DNA from: Lachnospiraceae bacterium
Lineage (GTDB): Bacteria; Bacillota; Clostridia; Lachnospirales; Lachnospiraceae
Length of the DNA: 64,000 bases
Direction of reading: 5' to 3'
NCBI GenBank assembly: GCA_017441265.1
Contig: JAFRYE010000077.1
Span: forward strand, 1-64,000
A program made the position numbers and the translations under genes. The notes beneath the pieces were generated by a model, which ran no database searches, had not been told where the DNA came from, and was given only the letters and a program-made list of their open reading frames with translations. Below, piece after piece: positions 49,506 through 60,181 of the stretch. Position 1 is the stretch's first letter. The number at the start of each line of letters is the position of its first letter.

Positions 49506-52346
49506 TCATTTCCGGCCCCGAAGATGCGGCTTCAGGTATTGTCCGGTAAAGGAATCGACATGTTCGCAGATCTCCTCAGGCGTACCGCACGCGATGACGG
49601 TTCCGCCGCCGTCGCCGCCCTCAGGGCCCATGTCGATGATGTAATCGGCGGTCTTGATCACATCGAGGTTATGCTCGATCACAACCACGGTGTTTCCCGC
49701 TTCCGCCAGCATATGTAAAATGTTGACCAGCTTATCGACATCCGCAAAATGCAGCCCCGTCGTCGGCTCATCCAGAATGTAAATGGTCTTGCCGGTGCTG
49801 CGGCGCGAAAGTTCGGTCGCCAGTTTGATACGCTGCGCCTCACCGCCCGAGAGTGAGGTCGAAGGGTGTCCGAGTTTGAGGTAGGACAGCCCGACGGCAT
49901 CCAGCGTCTTGATCTTGTTGCCGATGGAGGGGACGTTCTCGAAGAACTTCACGGCTTCCTCCACCCGCATGTCCAAAACTTCGAAGATGTTCTTTCCCTT
50001 GTACGTCGCTTCGAGCGTCTCGCGGTTGTAGCGTTTGCCGCCGCAGACTTCGCACGGGACATACACATCCGGCAGGAAATTCATCTCAATCTTCACGATT
50101 CCGTCGCCCTTGCAGGCCTCGCAACGGCCGCCTTTGACGTTGAAGCTGAACCGCCCCTTGTTGTAACCGCGGACTTTCGCTTCCGTCGTGGATGCGAAGA
50201 GATCGCGGATCAGGTCGAAAACACCCGTGTATGTCGCGGGGTTGGAACGGGGCGTCCGTCCGATCGGCGACTGGTCGATATCGATCACCTTATCGAGCAC
50301 TTCCGTGCCGAGGATCGCATCGTGGTCGCCGGGAAGAACCGTGGTGGCGCGGTTTAACGTCCTCGCCAGAGACTTATACAGAATTTCATTGATCAGGGAA
50401 CTCTTTCCGGAACCGGACACGCCGGTCACGCAGGTGAACACCCCTAACGGCACATTCACGTCGATGTTCTTAAGATTGTGCTCCCGGGCTCCCTTGATCG
50501 TGATCCACCCTGTCGGTTTTCTGCGGTGATCGGGAACCGGGATGGCTCTCCTCCCCGCCAGATAATCGCCCGTGATGGACTCTTTGCACGCCATGATCTC
50601 CTCAGCCGTACCCTGCGCCACAAGTTCTCCGCCGTGCGTTCCCGCACCGGGGCCGATGTCGATGACACAGTCCGCCGCACGCATCGTATCCTCGTCGTGC
50701 TCGACGACGATCAGCGTGTTTCCGAGGTCGCGCAGTTGCTTCAGCGACCGCAGAAGGCGGTCGTTGTCGCGCTGGTGCAGACCGATGCTCGGCTCATCCA
50801 AGATGTACGCCACGCCGACCAGGCCGGAACCGATCTGCGTCGCAAGCCGGATTCGCTGCGCCTCGCCGCCCGAAAGGGACGCCGTGGGACGCGACAGAGT
50901 GAGATACGACAGTCCGACTTCCATAAGGAATTTTACGCGCGCGCGTATCTCGCGAAGGATCAATCTCGCGATCTGTTCCTTCTGGGGTGTCAGCACAAGG
51001 TCCGTCATGAAGCGCTGCAACTCCGAGATCGGCATTGCGCAAACTTCCGCGATGTTGCGGTCTCCCACGGTCACCGCGAGAGCCTCCTTGCGCAGACGAA
51101 GTCCGTTGCAGGTCTTGCAAGGGCAGATATCCATGAAGGATTCGTACTCCTGCCGCATGGTCTCGGATGCGGTCTCCCGATACCTCTGCTGCAGATTCCG
51201 GATCACGCCTTCCGCGGGAATGTCATACAATCCCTGCCCGCGGCGGCTTTGATACTTGACCTTTACGACACGGCCCTCGTCACCGTACATCAGCACCTGT
51301 CTGACACTGTCCGGCAAATCCCGGTACGGAGTATCCAGCGAAAACTTATACGTCTCCGCGAGGCCGTTTAAGTACGCCCATGCAAAACTCGTGCGGACGT
51401 TGCTGGACTGGAATCCCGGCGCCGCGATCGCGCCGCGATTGATGCTCAACGACATATCCGGAACGATCTTCCGCTCCGAAAACTCCATCGTGAATCCGAG
51501 TCCGTTGCAGGTCGGACACGCACCGAACGGATTGTTGAAGGAAAATGACCGAGGCTCGAGCTCCTCGATGCTGATCCCGCAATCCGGGCATGCAAAGCTT
51601 TGAGAAAACGTAAGCGGTTCACCGCCGATCACGTCGACGATCAGCAGACCTTCGCCGAGGCGAAGCGCCGTCTCCACGGAGTCGGTCAGTCGGGTCTTGA
51701 TGCCGTCTTTGGCCGACAGGCGGTCTACGATGATCTCAATTGTATGTTTTACGTTCTTGTCGAGTTTGATCTCCTCGGACAGGTCATAGACGCTGCCGTC
51801 CACCCGGACGCGAACGTAACCGCTCTTCTTAGCTGACTCGAGCACTTTCGCGTGCTCGCCTTTCCGGCCCCGCACCATCGGCGCCAGCAGTTGATACTTC
51901 GTCCCCGCAGGCAGTGCCGTCAGGGCATCCACGATCTGGTCCACCGTCTGCCGCGCGATCTCACGGCCGCAGTTCGGGCAGTGCGGCGTTCCGATGCGCG
52001 CATACAAAAGCCGGAAATAGTCATAGATCTCCGTCACCGTACCGACGGTGGAACGGGGATTTCGGTTGGTCGATTTCTGGTCAATGGAAATCGCCGGAGG
52101 AAGCCCCTCGATGCTCTCCACATCGGGCTTCTCCATCTGCCCTAAGAACATGCGCGCGTACGAGGAGAGGGACTCCATGTAGCGCCGCTGGCCTTCGGCA
52201 TAGATTGTATCGAACGCGAGGGAGGATTTGCCGGATCCGCTCAGGCCGGTCAGCACGACCAACTCATCCCGAGGGATATCGACATTGATACTCTTTAGAT
52301 TGTTCTCCTTCGCCCCGCGAATGCGGATGTATTTCTTATCGCCCAT
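49506..52346 (-). CDS. uvrA: Excinuclease ABC subunit A
   Basis: A 946-residue nucleotide-excision-repair damage sensor. Two ABC ATPase units: first Walker [10 protein letters not shown] near 33 with LSGGEAQRI near 490; second GVSGSGKSS near 640 with LSGGEAQRI near 825 and ILDEPTTGL. Zinc-finger CxxC sets are visible (CPDCG/CPTCNG near 250-280; [14 protein letters not shown] near 735-760). Full length and intact. AAAGGA precedes ATG 52346, two bases after the uvrB stop, so translation is coupled to uvrB. Confidence 0.97.
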   Translation of the reverse strand: MGDKKYIRIRGAKENNLKSINVDIPRDELVVLTGLSGSGKSSLAFDTIYAEGQRRYMESLSSYARMFLGQMEKPDVESIEGLPPAISIDQKSTNRNPRSTVGTVTEIYDYFRLLYARIGTPHCPNCGREIARQTVDQIVDALTALPAGTKYQLLAPMVRGRKGEHAKVLESAKKSGYVRVRVDGSVYDLSEEIKLDKNVKHTIEIIVDRLSAKDGIKTRLTDSVETALRLGEGLLIVDVIGGEPLTFSQSFACPDCGISIEELEPRSFSFNNPFGACPTCNGLGFTMEFSERKIVPDMSLSINRGAIAAPGFQSSNVRTSFAWAYLNGLAETYKFSLDTPYRDLPDSVRQVLMYGDEGRVVKVKYQSRRGQGLYDIPAEGVIRNLQQRYRETASETMRQEYESFMDICPCKTCNGLRLRKEALAVTVGDRNIAEVCAMPISELQRFMTDLVLTPQKEQIARLILREIRARVKFLMEVGLSYLTLSRPTASLSGGEAQRIRLATQIGSGLVGVAYILDEPSIGLHQRDNDRLLRSLKQLRDLGNTLIVVEHDEDTMRAADCVIDIGPGAGTHGGELVAQGTAEEIMACKESITGDYLAGRRAIPVPDHRRKPTGWITIKGAREHNLKNIDVNVPLGVFTCVTGVSGSGKSSLINEILYKSLARTLNRATTVLPGDHDAILGTEVLDKVIDIDQSPIGRTPRSNPATYTGVFDLIRDLFASTTEAKVRGYNKGRFSFNVKGGRCEACKGDGIVKIEMNFLPDVYVPCEVCGGKRYNRETLEATYKGKNIFEVLDMRVEEAVKFFENVPSIGNKIKTLDAVGLSYLKLGHPSTSLSGGEAQRIKLATELSRRSTGKTIYILDEPTTGLHFADVDKLVNILHMLAEAGNTVVVIEHNLDVIKTADYIIDMGPEGGDGGGTVIACGTPEEICEHVDSFTGQYLKPHLRGRK

Positions 52347-52348
52347 CG

Positions 52349-54334
52349 TCAATCCTTTAAAAACTCCTCACGGATCTTGCGTATCTCGTCACGCAGCTCC
52401 GCCGCCTTCTCGAAGTCGAGTTCCGCGGCTGCCGTATGCATGTTCCTCGTCATCGTCTCCAGAAGTTTCTCGAGCTCGCTGCGGTTCATCGACTCGTAAT
52501 CCTTCTCGATGCGGCTTTGGTTGCGTCCCGTCGCCTTCTTCGAGATGGCGATCAGCTCACGCACCGCCTTGCGTACCGTCTGCGGCGTGATACCGTGTTC
52601 CTCGTTATATTTCTGCTGAATCGCGCGTCTGCGGTTCGTCTCTTCGATCGCACCGCGCATGGAATCCGTCATGGTGTCCGCGTACATGACCACGTGACCG
52701 TCCGCATTTCTCGCGGCACGCCCGATGGTCTGAACTAAGGACGTCTTCGATCGGAGGAATCCTTCCTTGTCCGCGTCAAGGATCGCCACAAGCCCGATCT
52801 CGGGGATGTCAAGCCCCTCGCGCAAAAGGTTGATTCCCACCAGCACGTCAAACTGATCCAACCGCATGTCGCGGATGATCTCCGTTCGCTCCAGCGTATC
52901 GATATCCTAGTGCAGATATCGCACGCGAATCACGATCTGATGCAGATAGTACGTGAGTTCCTCTGCCATGCGCTTTGTCAGCGTCGTCACCAAAACCTTG
53001 TTGCCGCGCCCGGTCTCCGCGTTGATCTCGCCGACCAGATCGTCGATCTGGTTCGCCACCGGCCGCACATCCACCGGGGGATCGAGAAGTCCCGTCGGCC
53101 GGATGATCTGCTCAACGCGCGCGAGCTCATGCTGCTCCTCGTACTCATTCGGCGTTGCCGACACAAACAGCATCTGATTGATGCGCTCCTCGAACTCCGT
53201 AAAGTTCAGGGGGCGGTTGCATTTTGCGGACGGAAGCCGGAAGCCGTAATCCACCAGCGTCGTCTTTCGCGCCTGATCACCGTTGAACATGCCGCGCACC
53301 TGCGGCAGCGTGATGTGCGACTCGTCGACGATGATCAGATAATCCTCCGGAAAATAATCCATCAATGTGTACGGCGGATCCGCAGGCGTCAACCCCGCCA
53401 GATGCATCGAATAGTTCTCAATGCCCGAGCAGACGCCGGTCTCGCGGAGCATCTCGATGTCGTAATGCGTGCGCTCCGTGATCCGCTGCAGCTCCAAGAG
53501 CTTGTCGTTCGCCCGGAAGTACTCTCTGCGCTCCTCAAGCTCCGCCTCGATGTTCGCCAAGGCCTGTTCCATCTTGTCCGGCTCCACGACATAGTGCGTC
53601 GCCGGGAAAATGACCATATGCTCGAGGTCGGCGATCACCCTGCCCTTCAGCGGGTCGATCCGCGACAGGCGTTCCACCTCGTCCCCGAAGAACTCGATCC
53701 GGTACGCCTCCTTCGAGCCGTCGACCGGATAAACCTCCAGCACATCCCCGTGGGCGCGGAACGTCCCGCGCTTGAAATCCATCTCATTCCGCTCGAACTG
53801 GATGTCCACCAGACGCCGCATGACGTCCTCCCGGTCCACCTCCATTCCCGGGCGGAGAGAGACGGTCATATTCTTGTAATCGATTGGGCTGCCGAGTCCG
53901 TAAATGCACGACACGCTCGCGACAACGATGACGTCCCGCCGCTCCGTGAGAGCAGCCGTCGCCGAGTGCCGCAAGCGGTCAATCTCGTCATTGATATCCG
54001 AGTCCTTCTCGATGTAGGTATCGGTCGAGGGCACATACGCCTCCGGCTGATAGTAATCGTAATAGCTGACAAAATACTCGACGGCATTTTCCGGAAAATA
54101 CTCCTTGAACTCGCCGTAGAGCTGCGCCGCCAGCGTCTTATTGTGCGAAATGATCAGCGTCGGCCGGTTGAGCTGCGCGATGACGTTGGCCATCGTGAAG
54201 GTCTTGCCGGATCCGGTTACGCCGAGAAGCGTCTGAAACTGCTTTCCCGCCTCAAAGCCCGCGACCAGGTCGCGGATCGCCTCCGGCTGGTCGCCGGTGG
54301 GCTGATACGGGGAATGTAATACAAACCGATCCAC
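52349..54334 (-). pseudogene. uvrB: Excinuclease ABC subunit B, interrupted by one in-frame amber codon
   Basis: The full frame spans 661 codons, normal for UvrB. Present in order: GVTGSGKT (Walker A, ~40), [12 protein letters not shown] (beta-hairpin, ~92), [13 protein letters not shown] (~330), [15 protein letters not shown] (~452), then a TAG at 52907-52909 (codon 476), then [24 protein letters not shown]... with QTIGRAARN and a C-terminal UVR motif. The TAG sits where family members read RYLHSDIDTLER, so one C-to-A change turned a serine TCG into TAG. Frame is preserved on both sides and no other lesion is visible. The product as written would lack helicase motifs V-VI. Sequencing error, recent mutation or suppression are all possible. 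Confidence 0.93.
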
Positions 54335-54337
54335 AGT

Positions 54338-55462
54338 TTATGCCTCCGCAGGTGCCTGCTTCGTTGCCATCCATTTGAGGTATCCGTTGATGAACGGATC
54401 GAGGTTGCCGTCCAGCACACTCTGGGCATTGCCGACTTCGACGGCCGTGCGCGTGTCCTTCACCATCGTGTAGGGCTGCAGCACATAGGAGCGGATCTGG
54501 CTGCCGAAGTTGATGTCCTTCTGCTCGCCGCGGATGCCGGACTCCTTGCTCATCTGCTCCTCCTGCTTGAGAATGAACAGCTTCGCCTTCAACATCTGCA
54601 TTGCCTTGGTCTTATTTTGCAACTGCGATCGCTCGTTCTGGCACTGTACCACGATTCCCGTCGGAAAATGCGTGATGCGGATGGCGGACGACGTTTTGTT
54701 GATGTGCTGGCCGCCGGCGCCGCTGGAGTGGTACGTATCGATCCGAATATCCTTGTCGTTGATCTCCACGTCGAGATCGTCTTCAATATCCGGCATGACG
54801 TCGCAGGACACGAAGGACGTCTGGCGCTTGCCGGCCGCGTTGAACGGGCTGATGCGCACGAGCCGATGCACGCCGTGCTCGGACTTCAAATAACCGTAAG
54901 CATTATGGCCGTTAATCTGGAACGTCGCTGACTTGAGACCGGCCTCGTCACCATCCTGAAAATCGAGAAGTTCAAAACCGAAGCCCTTCTTCTGCGCCCA
55001 TTTCTGGTACATGCGGTACAGCATCCCCGCCCAGTCGCAGCTCTCCGTTCCGCCGGCACCCGCATGGAGCGTGAGGATCGCATTTTCCTTGTCGTAAGGC
55101 GACGAGAGAAGCGTCTCCAGGCGAAGCGCCTCCAGCTCCTCGACAAAGGACGCGAGGTCCGCCTGAATCTCCGGAACGATCTCAGGGTCATTTTCCTCAT
55201 TGCCCATCTCGATCAGATCAAGAATGTCCGTGTATTGGCGCTCGAGCTTCCGGTAGCCTTCCACCGTCGTCTTCAGCTCATTGAGTTCCCGCGTGGCCGC
55301 CTGTGCGCGGTCCGCATTGTCCCAAAAGCCCGGCGACTCCAACAGCCCCGAGAGCTCCTCCATCTTGCGCTCCTTGTTCTCAAGGTCCAGGGACGCGCCG
55401 ACTTCCGTGAGCATTCCCTTGTACCCCTGAAGCGTAAATCTTGCTTCATCCAGTTCTATCAT
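54338..55462 (-). CDS. prfB: Peptide chain release factor 2
   Basis: A 374-residue class I release factor for UGA and UAA. The anticodon-mimic tripeptide SPF (RISPFNAAGKRQTSF, ~205) and catalytic GGQ (SSGAGGQHINKT, ~250) are present. Unlike many prfB genes, there is no internal UGA: the codons around residue 25 read SLDLENK in a continuous frame, so autoregulatory +1 frameshifting is absent. Three bases separate its stop from the uvrB start. It follows secA, the common secA-prfB order in Firmicutes, with a palindromic repeat between. Confidence 0.97.
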   Translation of the reverse strand: MIELDEARFTLQGYKGMLTEVGASLDLENKERKMEELSGLLESPGFWDNADRAQAATRELNELKTTVEGYRKLERQYTDILDLIEMGNEENDPEIVPEIQADLASFVEELEALRLETLLSSPYDKENAILTLHAGAGGTESCDWAGMLYRMYQKWAQKKGFGFELLDFQDGDEAGLKSATFQINGHNAYGYLKSEHGVHRLVRISPFNAAGKRQTSFVSCDVMPDIEDDLDVEINDKDIRIDTYHSSGAGGQHINKTSSAIRITHFPTGIVVQCQNERSQLQNKTKAMQMLKAKLFILKQEEQMSKESGIRGEQKDINFGSQIRSYVLQPYTMVKDTRTAVEVGNAQSVLDGNLDPFINGYLKWMATKQAPAEA

Positions 55463-55605
55463 AGTCTGACTCCTATACTTGAAACACTGAAAACTACTTG
55501 CCGATATCCCAACTGGCTTAACTCAATACAACTGCTCGCTATTCACACAAAACCTTGCGCTCCCTTCACCGTCTCAGCTAACCTGAGCAATCGCCCGCAA
55601 TGCCT

Positions 55606-55782
55606 GCTGAGACGTCCTGTCGCAACGAAGCATGCGACGAGTCCTTAGCGACCGTAATCGCGCGAAGAGGGGCGCTGCGAGGGTGTTTGAGCGAAGCGAG
55701 TTCGGGAGCAGCGCCCCTTGCTCTGAGCGAGCAACGGTCGCTTAGCACTCGGTCGCCACTAAATGAGACAGGACGTCTCAGC
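55606..55782 (+). repeat. Large palindromic repeat, copy C
   Basis: Between secA and prfB. GCTGAGACGTCCTGTC (55606-55621) and its exact complement (55767-55782) make a 16-bp outer stem that includes the secA stop codon. Inside: GTCGCA/TGCGAC hairpin, AGCGACCGT/ACGGTCGCT stem, GGGGCGCTGC/GCAGCGCCCC stem, apex TGTTTGAGCGAAGCGAGTTC (55684-55703; one base different from copy B), and a TTGCTC-GAGCAA side hairpin. Same architecture as copies A and B with different stem sequences. The remaining bases 55463-55605 hold nothing I recognise. Confidence 0.75.
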
Positions 55783-58429
55783 CCCCCTTCTTCATGCAGC
55801 AGAATTTGTATTTCTTGCCGGATCCGCACGGGCAGGGATCGTTCGGCTGGATCTTCTTGGTGGCGCGGCGGATCGGCGCGTTGGCGAGCGTGTCGTCCTT
55901 GTTCGTTCCGGTAACCTTCGCGACTTCCTTACGTTCAACTCGCTGCTCTACGCGGAGGCTCATCAGTGCGCGCACCGTCTCCTCGCTGATGGAGTTGATC
56001 ATCTCTTCGAACATGTCGAAGCCCTGAACCTTGTATTCCTGAACCGGATCGCGCTGACCGTAGGACTGCAGGCCGATACCCTGACGCAGCTGATCCATGT
56101 CGTCGATGTGGTTCATCCAGTGGCGGTCGATAACGCCGAGCAAAATGACTCGCTCCGCCTCACGGAACTGCTCGATCTCAGGGAAGAGCGTGCGCTCCTT
56201 CTCCTCATAGAGCTCCACAACCGCCTTCTCGGCAATCTCGATCAGATCGTGCTTCTTGCCGTGCTTGAGCAACTGATCGTCAAGCACGATCGGAGGAATC
56301 GGAGCCAAGCGCTCCAAGTCCTCATTCAGCTGGTTCATATCCCACTGTTCCGGATAAACATCATCCCCGATATGCTCGCTGACGATGCGGTCAACCGTGC
56401 TGCGCGCCATCTTAAGGATGTACTCGCGCATACTCTCACCGTCGAGAACGCGGCGGCGCTCCTCGTAAATGATCTCGCGCTGATCGTTGTTCACTCGGTC
56501 ATACTCGAGCAAGTTCTTACGGATTCCGAAGTTGTTGTCCTCAATACGCTTCTGCGCTTTCTCGATGACGCTCGAAAGCATGCGGTGATGAATCTCGGCG
56601 CCGTCCGTGAGGCCGAGGGTCTTGAACAGGCCCATCATACGCTCCGAACCGAAGAGGCGCATCAGATCGTCCTCGAGGGAGATGTAGAACCGCGACTCAC
56701 CGGGATCGCCCTGACGTCCGGCACGACCGCGCAACTGATTGTCGATACGGCGGGACTCATGACGCTCGGTACCGATGATCTTCAAACCGCCCAGCGAACG
56801 GATCTCGTTGGCCGCTGCCTCGGCCTTCGCCGCGATTTCGGCGCTCTTTTCCGGCGTTGCATCCTCGGGAACTTCAAAGACGCCGCCGAGCTTGATATCG
56901 GTACCACGACCGGCCATGTTGGTCGCGATCGTAACCGCGCCCCTCTCGCCGGCTTTGGCGATGATCTCGGCCTCCATCTCGTGGAACTTCGCATTCAGCA
57001 CCTGATGAGGAATGTTCTTCTTGCGAAGCATCGCGCTCACCGTCTCGGAAGCCTCGATCGTGATCGTACCGACCAGAACGGGCTGTCCCTTCGCATGAGC
57101 TTCCGCAACCGCCTCCGCGATGGCGTTGAGTTTCTCCTGTTTTGTGCGGTACACGGCATCCTCGTGGTCGATACGCGCAACCGGCTTGTTCGTCGGGATC
57201 GCGATAACGTCCATGCCGTAGATCTCACGGAACTCCTTCTCCTCCGTGATGGCTGTTCCGGTCATACCGCACTTCTTCTCGTACTTGTTGAAGAAGTTCT
57301 GGAACGTGATCGTCGCAAGCGTCTTGCTCTCTCTCTTGACCTTCACGTGCTCCTTCGCCTCGATGGCCTGATGAAGACCGTCGCTGTAACGGCGGCCGGG
57401 AAGGATACGTCCCGTGAAGTCGTCGACGATCAAAACCTGATCATCCTGCACCACATAGTCGTGATCGCGCTGGAAGAGGTAGTGTGCCTTCAGCGCCAGG
57501 ATGATGTTGTGCTGGATCTCCAGATTTTCCGGATCCGCGAGGTTCTCGATGCGGAAGAACTGCTCAACCTTGCGAACACCTTCCTCGGTCAGGTTGACGT
57601 TGCGGTCCTTCTCGTCGACGACAAAGTCGCCCTCTTCCTTCGCGCGCTCGCCCATGAGCATGTCCATCTTCGAGACTTCGGTCTCGCTACCCTTACGGAG
57701 CTGACATGCAAGGATATCGCACATTTCGTAGAGCTTCGTGGATTTGCCGCTCTGTCCGGAAATAATCAACGGCGTTCTCGCCTCATCGATCAATACGGAG
57801 TCGACCTCATCGATAACCGCAAACGGAAGGCCGCGCATTACAAGGCGCTCCTTGTAGATTACCATGTTGTCACGCAGATAATCGAAACCGAACTCATTGT
57901 TGGTTCCGTAGGTGATATCGCACGCGTATGCCACGCGGCGCTCGTCATTGTCCATGCTGTTGAGGATACAGCCGACCGTCAATCCGAGGAAGCGGTGCAC
58001 CTGCCCCATCCACTCGGAGTCACGTTTTGCCAGGTAATCGTTGACCGTAACGACATGCACGCCCTTGCCGGTCAATGCGTTCAGATACACCGGGAACGTC
58101 GAAACGAGCGTCTTACCTTCACCGGTTCTCATCTCGGCGATACGACCCTGATGCAGCACGACGCCGCCGATCAGCTGTACATGGAACGCACGCTGTCCGA
58201 GGACACGCTTTGCGGCCTCGCGCACGGTGGCGTACGCCTCCACCAAAATGTCATCCAGCGTCTCGCCGTCCGCCAGACGCTTCTTAAACTCGTCAGTCTT
58301 ACCGCGCAGCTGCTCGTCAGTGAGTTTTTCCCACTCCTGCTCCAGACCTTCGATCTTCTCAACGATCGGGCGAATCCGCTTCAGTTCGTGCTCGCTGTGC
58401 GTTCCGAAAATTTTCTCAATTAATCCCAT
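55778..58429 (-). CDS. secA: Preprotein translocase ATPase SecA
   Basis: An 883-residue motor of Sec export. Walker [11 protein letters not shown] near 100, DEVDS (DEAD-like, ~205), second nucleotide-binding fold with [15 protein letters not shown] near 490 and [10 protein letters not shown] near 565. The C-terminus retains the zinc motif [13 protein letters not shown]. Full length. Start 58429 follows AGGAGG; the frame opens further upstream without support. Confidence 0.98.
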   Translation of the reverse strand: MGLIEKIFGTHSEHELKRIRPIVEKIEGLEQEWEKLTDEQLRGKTDEFKKRLADGETLDDILVEAYATVREAAKRVLGQRAFHVQLIGGVVLHQGRIAEMRTGEGKTLVSTFPVYLNALTGKGVHVVTVNDYLAKRDSEWMGQVHRFLGLTVGCILNSMDNDERRVAYACDITYGTNNEFGFDYLRDNMVIYKERLVMRGLPFAVIDEVDSVLIDEARTPLIISGQSGKSTKLYEMCDILACQLRKGSETEVSKMDMLMGERAKEEGDFVVDEKDRNVNLTEEGVRKVEQFFRIENLADPENLEIQHNIILALKAHYLFQRDHDYVVQDDQVLIVDDFTGRILPGRRYSDGLHQAIEAKEHVKVKRESKTLATITFQNFFNKYEKKCGMTGTAITEEKEFREIYGMDVIAIPTNKPVARIDHEDAVYRTKQEKLNAIAEAVAEAHAKGQPVLVGTITIEASETVSAMLRKKNIPHQVLNAKFHEMEAEIIAKAGERGAVTIATNMAGRGTDIKLGGVFEVPEDATPEKSAEIAAKAEAAANEIRSLGGLKIIGTERHESRRIDNQLRGRAGRQGDPGESRFYISLEDDLMRLFGSERMMGLFKTLGLTDGAEIHHRMLSSVIEKAQKRIEDNNFGIRKNLLEYDRVNNDQREIIYEERRRVLDGESMREYILKMARSTVDRIVSEHIGDDVYPEQWDMNQLNEDLERLAPIPPIVLDDQLLKHGKKHDLIEIAEKAVVELYEEKERTLFPEIEQFREAERVILLGVIDRHWMNHIDDMDQLRQGIGLQSYGQRDPVQEYKVQGFDMFEEMINSISEETVRALMSLRVEQRVERKEVAKVTGTNKDDTLANAPIRRATKKIQPNDPCPCGSGKKYKFCCMKKGG

Positions 58430-58451
58430 TCTGTCCTCCTGCTTCATCGGC

Positions 58452-58519
58452 GCAAAAACGGCGCGCCGATTTTTGCCCACATTCCAAAATAGTTTACCAT
58501 AAAAGCGAACCAAACGCAA
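58452..58519 (-). promoter_or_regulatory. secA promoter and 5'-leader palindrome
   Basis: On the minus strand TTGCGT (58514-58519), 17 bases, TAAACT (58491-58496), giving a leader of about 55 bases. The leader contains GCAAAAA-GGCGCGCC-TTTTTGC, a 25-base near-perfect palindrome (58452-58476) ending about 10 bases before the AGGAGG site. It could limit ribosome access or bind a protein. Confidence 0.5.
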
Positions 58520-59119
58520 TGATTATATTACGCGCGCTATGCGCACGCACGTGAGGCGTCGATCCGTACCCCCGTTCCCGGCGCGGTCCCAGTGCCGATT
58601 CGTCGGAAAATGCGGCAAAAAAAGGCTGCAAAACAGTGATTTTCACCGTCCGCCGCCGTTGTCATTTCCCAATGTACAATTTCTTGCATCCCCATATATT
58701 GTCAGACAATTTATCTGTCAATAGAACAATTCCGTTTTCCCTTGAAATGTGCAATTTTTACGTTTCCGACAAAACAAACTTTCGATTTCGCACAAGGTCG
58801 CCGTATACTACATACGTTGAAAGAAAAAGTGGATAACGTTGATAACTTGGTGAATAAGCATCAAAACTACTGCTTTTCGCCGTTTTCGATTGTGGATAAC
58901 TCGCTGACAGGTCAATTCTATCAACATTTTGAAATGTTATGCACTATGCATTTTTTGATAAATTTTGTGCAAGATGACAAATGCCGACGTTGTCAAGACC
59001 TTTTTTTCATTCTCACGAAGAATATGTTTTCAGAAAATTTGCGCTGTATTTGACACAATTTTGACGAATGCACGAAGCTAAGAAACGGGCCGGGATTACT
59101 CCCCGGCCCGTTCCGATGA
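58520..59119. other. A+T-rich 600-base gap with DnaA-box-like words
   Basis: No supportable gene. The stretch is A+T-rich and contains TGTGGATAA (58891-58899, a perfect DnaA-box consensus) and AGTGGATAA (58828-58836), with GTTGATAAC between them. Several promoter-like A+T-rich words occur near 58680-58720, but none with a convincing pair of boxes. An open frame at 58742-59053 has no family features. Confidence 0.35.
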
Positions 59120-60181
59120 TCATTTTCCGTTTTTCTCTTCGTTCTTCGTTTCCGAGTTCTCCTGTTGCTTGGCTTCCTTCTGTTCGCGCTGCTTTCTTTC
59201 CTGCCACGTTTCGCGGCCCACCTCACAGACCGGCTCGTCGCCGTCGTAAGTGATCCATCCCCACCAGGATGACAGCGGGCCGTTGTCGACCATCCCGATT
59301 CCGCCGACGAAGCCCCGGGTAAAAACGATCCCCGGTGTTCGGCGTTCCGGTACAAAACCCTCTCCGTGCTCCGTCGCATAGTCCACTCGAAAGAGCAATT
59401 CACTGATCTTTGCCGTCGCCGTATCAAAGCAATGGATCGTAACGCTGGTGATCCCGCTTCCGGAAAGGCTGGTATAATACACTTCCGGTTTCCCGTCGCT
59501 GTTTAGGTCCGCCACGGCAATCTGGCATACGCCGACATCGCCGAAACACCGGCATGCTTCATATGCCGTCCCCCGATACATCAGATAATCGTTGACTCCG
59601 TTCTCACTGCGTTTGAAAAATGCGACGCCGGTGAGTTCCTCCAGTTGTTTCGGCGCGGCGTTATAGTAGGCTGCCTTCTGCAAATACGAGTTGTTCAGCA
59701 ATCCCTGTTCCGTAGCCGCCTTTCGGAATTCCTCCACACCCTCCTGCGCATTTTCGCCGTCGCGATCTTCCGCCCAGAGCAAAACCAGATCCGTCACCGG
59801 TATCTCCGGCTCCGCGGTCGGCGTCACCTCCTCGGGTGTCGGTTTCGTCGAAACCGTATCCTTGCCTGCAGGGACCGGTTGATAGGCGGAATTCCGCTGT
59901 TTGATGACCACCGCCAGCACCGCAACCACTCCCACCAGCAGCGCTGCCGCCCCGACGGTTTTCAGGATCCGGTATCGGCGAACATGCCGGGCAGTGTCCC
60001 GGGCGACTGTCGTCCCGCTCTCACCGTCGCGCTCTGCTGCGGCCTGCGTCATCGGAATTCCTTTCTGCGCATAATAATCCCGCGCCGCTCCGAGGATCCG
60101 CTCGTCAACCGCAGGCGACACCTCAAGCGTGTCATCGCGCAGGAAATTAACTATCGTGTTTTTATGAATTTTTCGACTCAT
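59120..60181 (-). CDS. Membrane-anchored probable anti-sigma factor with an exported domain
   Basis: A 353-residue protein. Residues 1-~70 are cytoplasmic (MSRKIHKNTIVNFLRDDTLEV), followed by one span (~75-97, VGAAALLVGVVAVLAVVI). A Pro/Thr/Glu linker leads to a ~220-residue exported domain including VADLNSDGKPEVYYTS, a Ca2+-binding-loop-like DxNxDG (VCBS/FG-GAP type). The tail is Glu/Lys-rich. It overlaps the ECF sigma gene by 20 bases, the standard place for an anti-sigma factor, but its N-terminus has no zinc motif, so the assignment is positional. Confidence 0.7.
   Translation of the reverse strand: MSRKIHKNTIVNFLRDDTLEVSPAVDERILGAARDYYAQKGIPMTQAAAERDGESGTTVARDTARHVRRYRILKTVGAAALLVGVVAVLAVVIKQRNSAYQPVPAGKDTVSTKPTPEEVTPTAEPEIPVTDLVLLWAEDRDGENAQEGVEEFRKAATEQGLLNNSYLQKAAYYNAAPKQLEELTGVAFFKRSENGVNDYLMYRGTAYEACRCFGDVGVCQIAVADLNSDGKPEVYYTSLSGSGITSVTIHCFDTATAKISELLFRVDYATEHGEGFVPERRTPGIVFTRGFVGGIGMVDNGPLSSWWGWITYDGDEPVCEVGRETWQERKQREQKEAKQQENSETKNEEKNGK

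Noticed and set aside
52349..54334. Genome-wide reassignment of TAG as a sense codon to explain uvrB
   Set aside because: TAG ends the kinase (10902), ktrB (20957) and phosphoesterase (26606) genes at normal family lengths, so it functions as a stop.
55763..58423. Very long open frame (886 codons) on the plus strand
   Set aside because: It is exactly antisense to secA, has no family features and reflects the G+C-rich codon pattern of secA.
58742..59053. 103-codon frame upstream of secA
   Set aside because: A+T-rich gap, no ribosome binding site and no recognisable domain.
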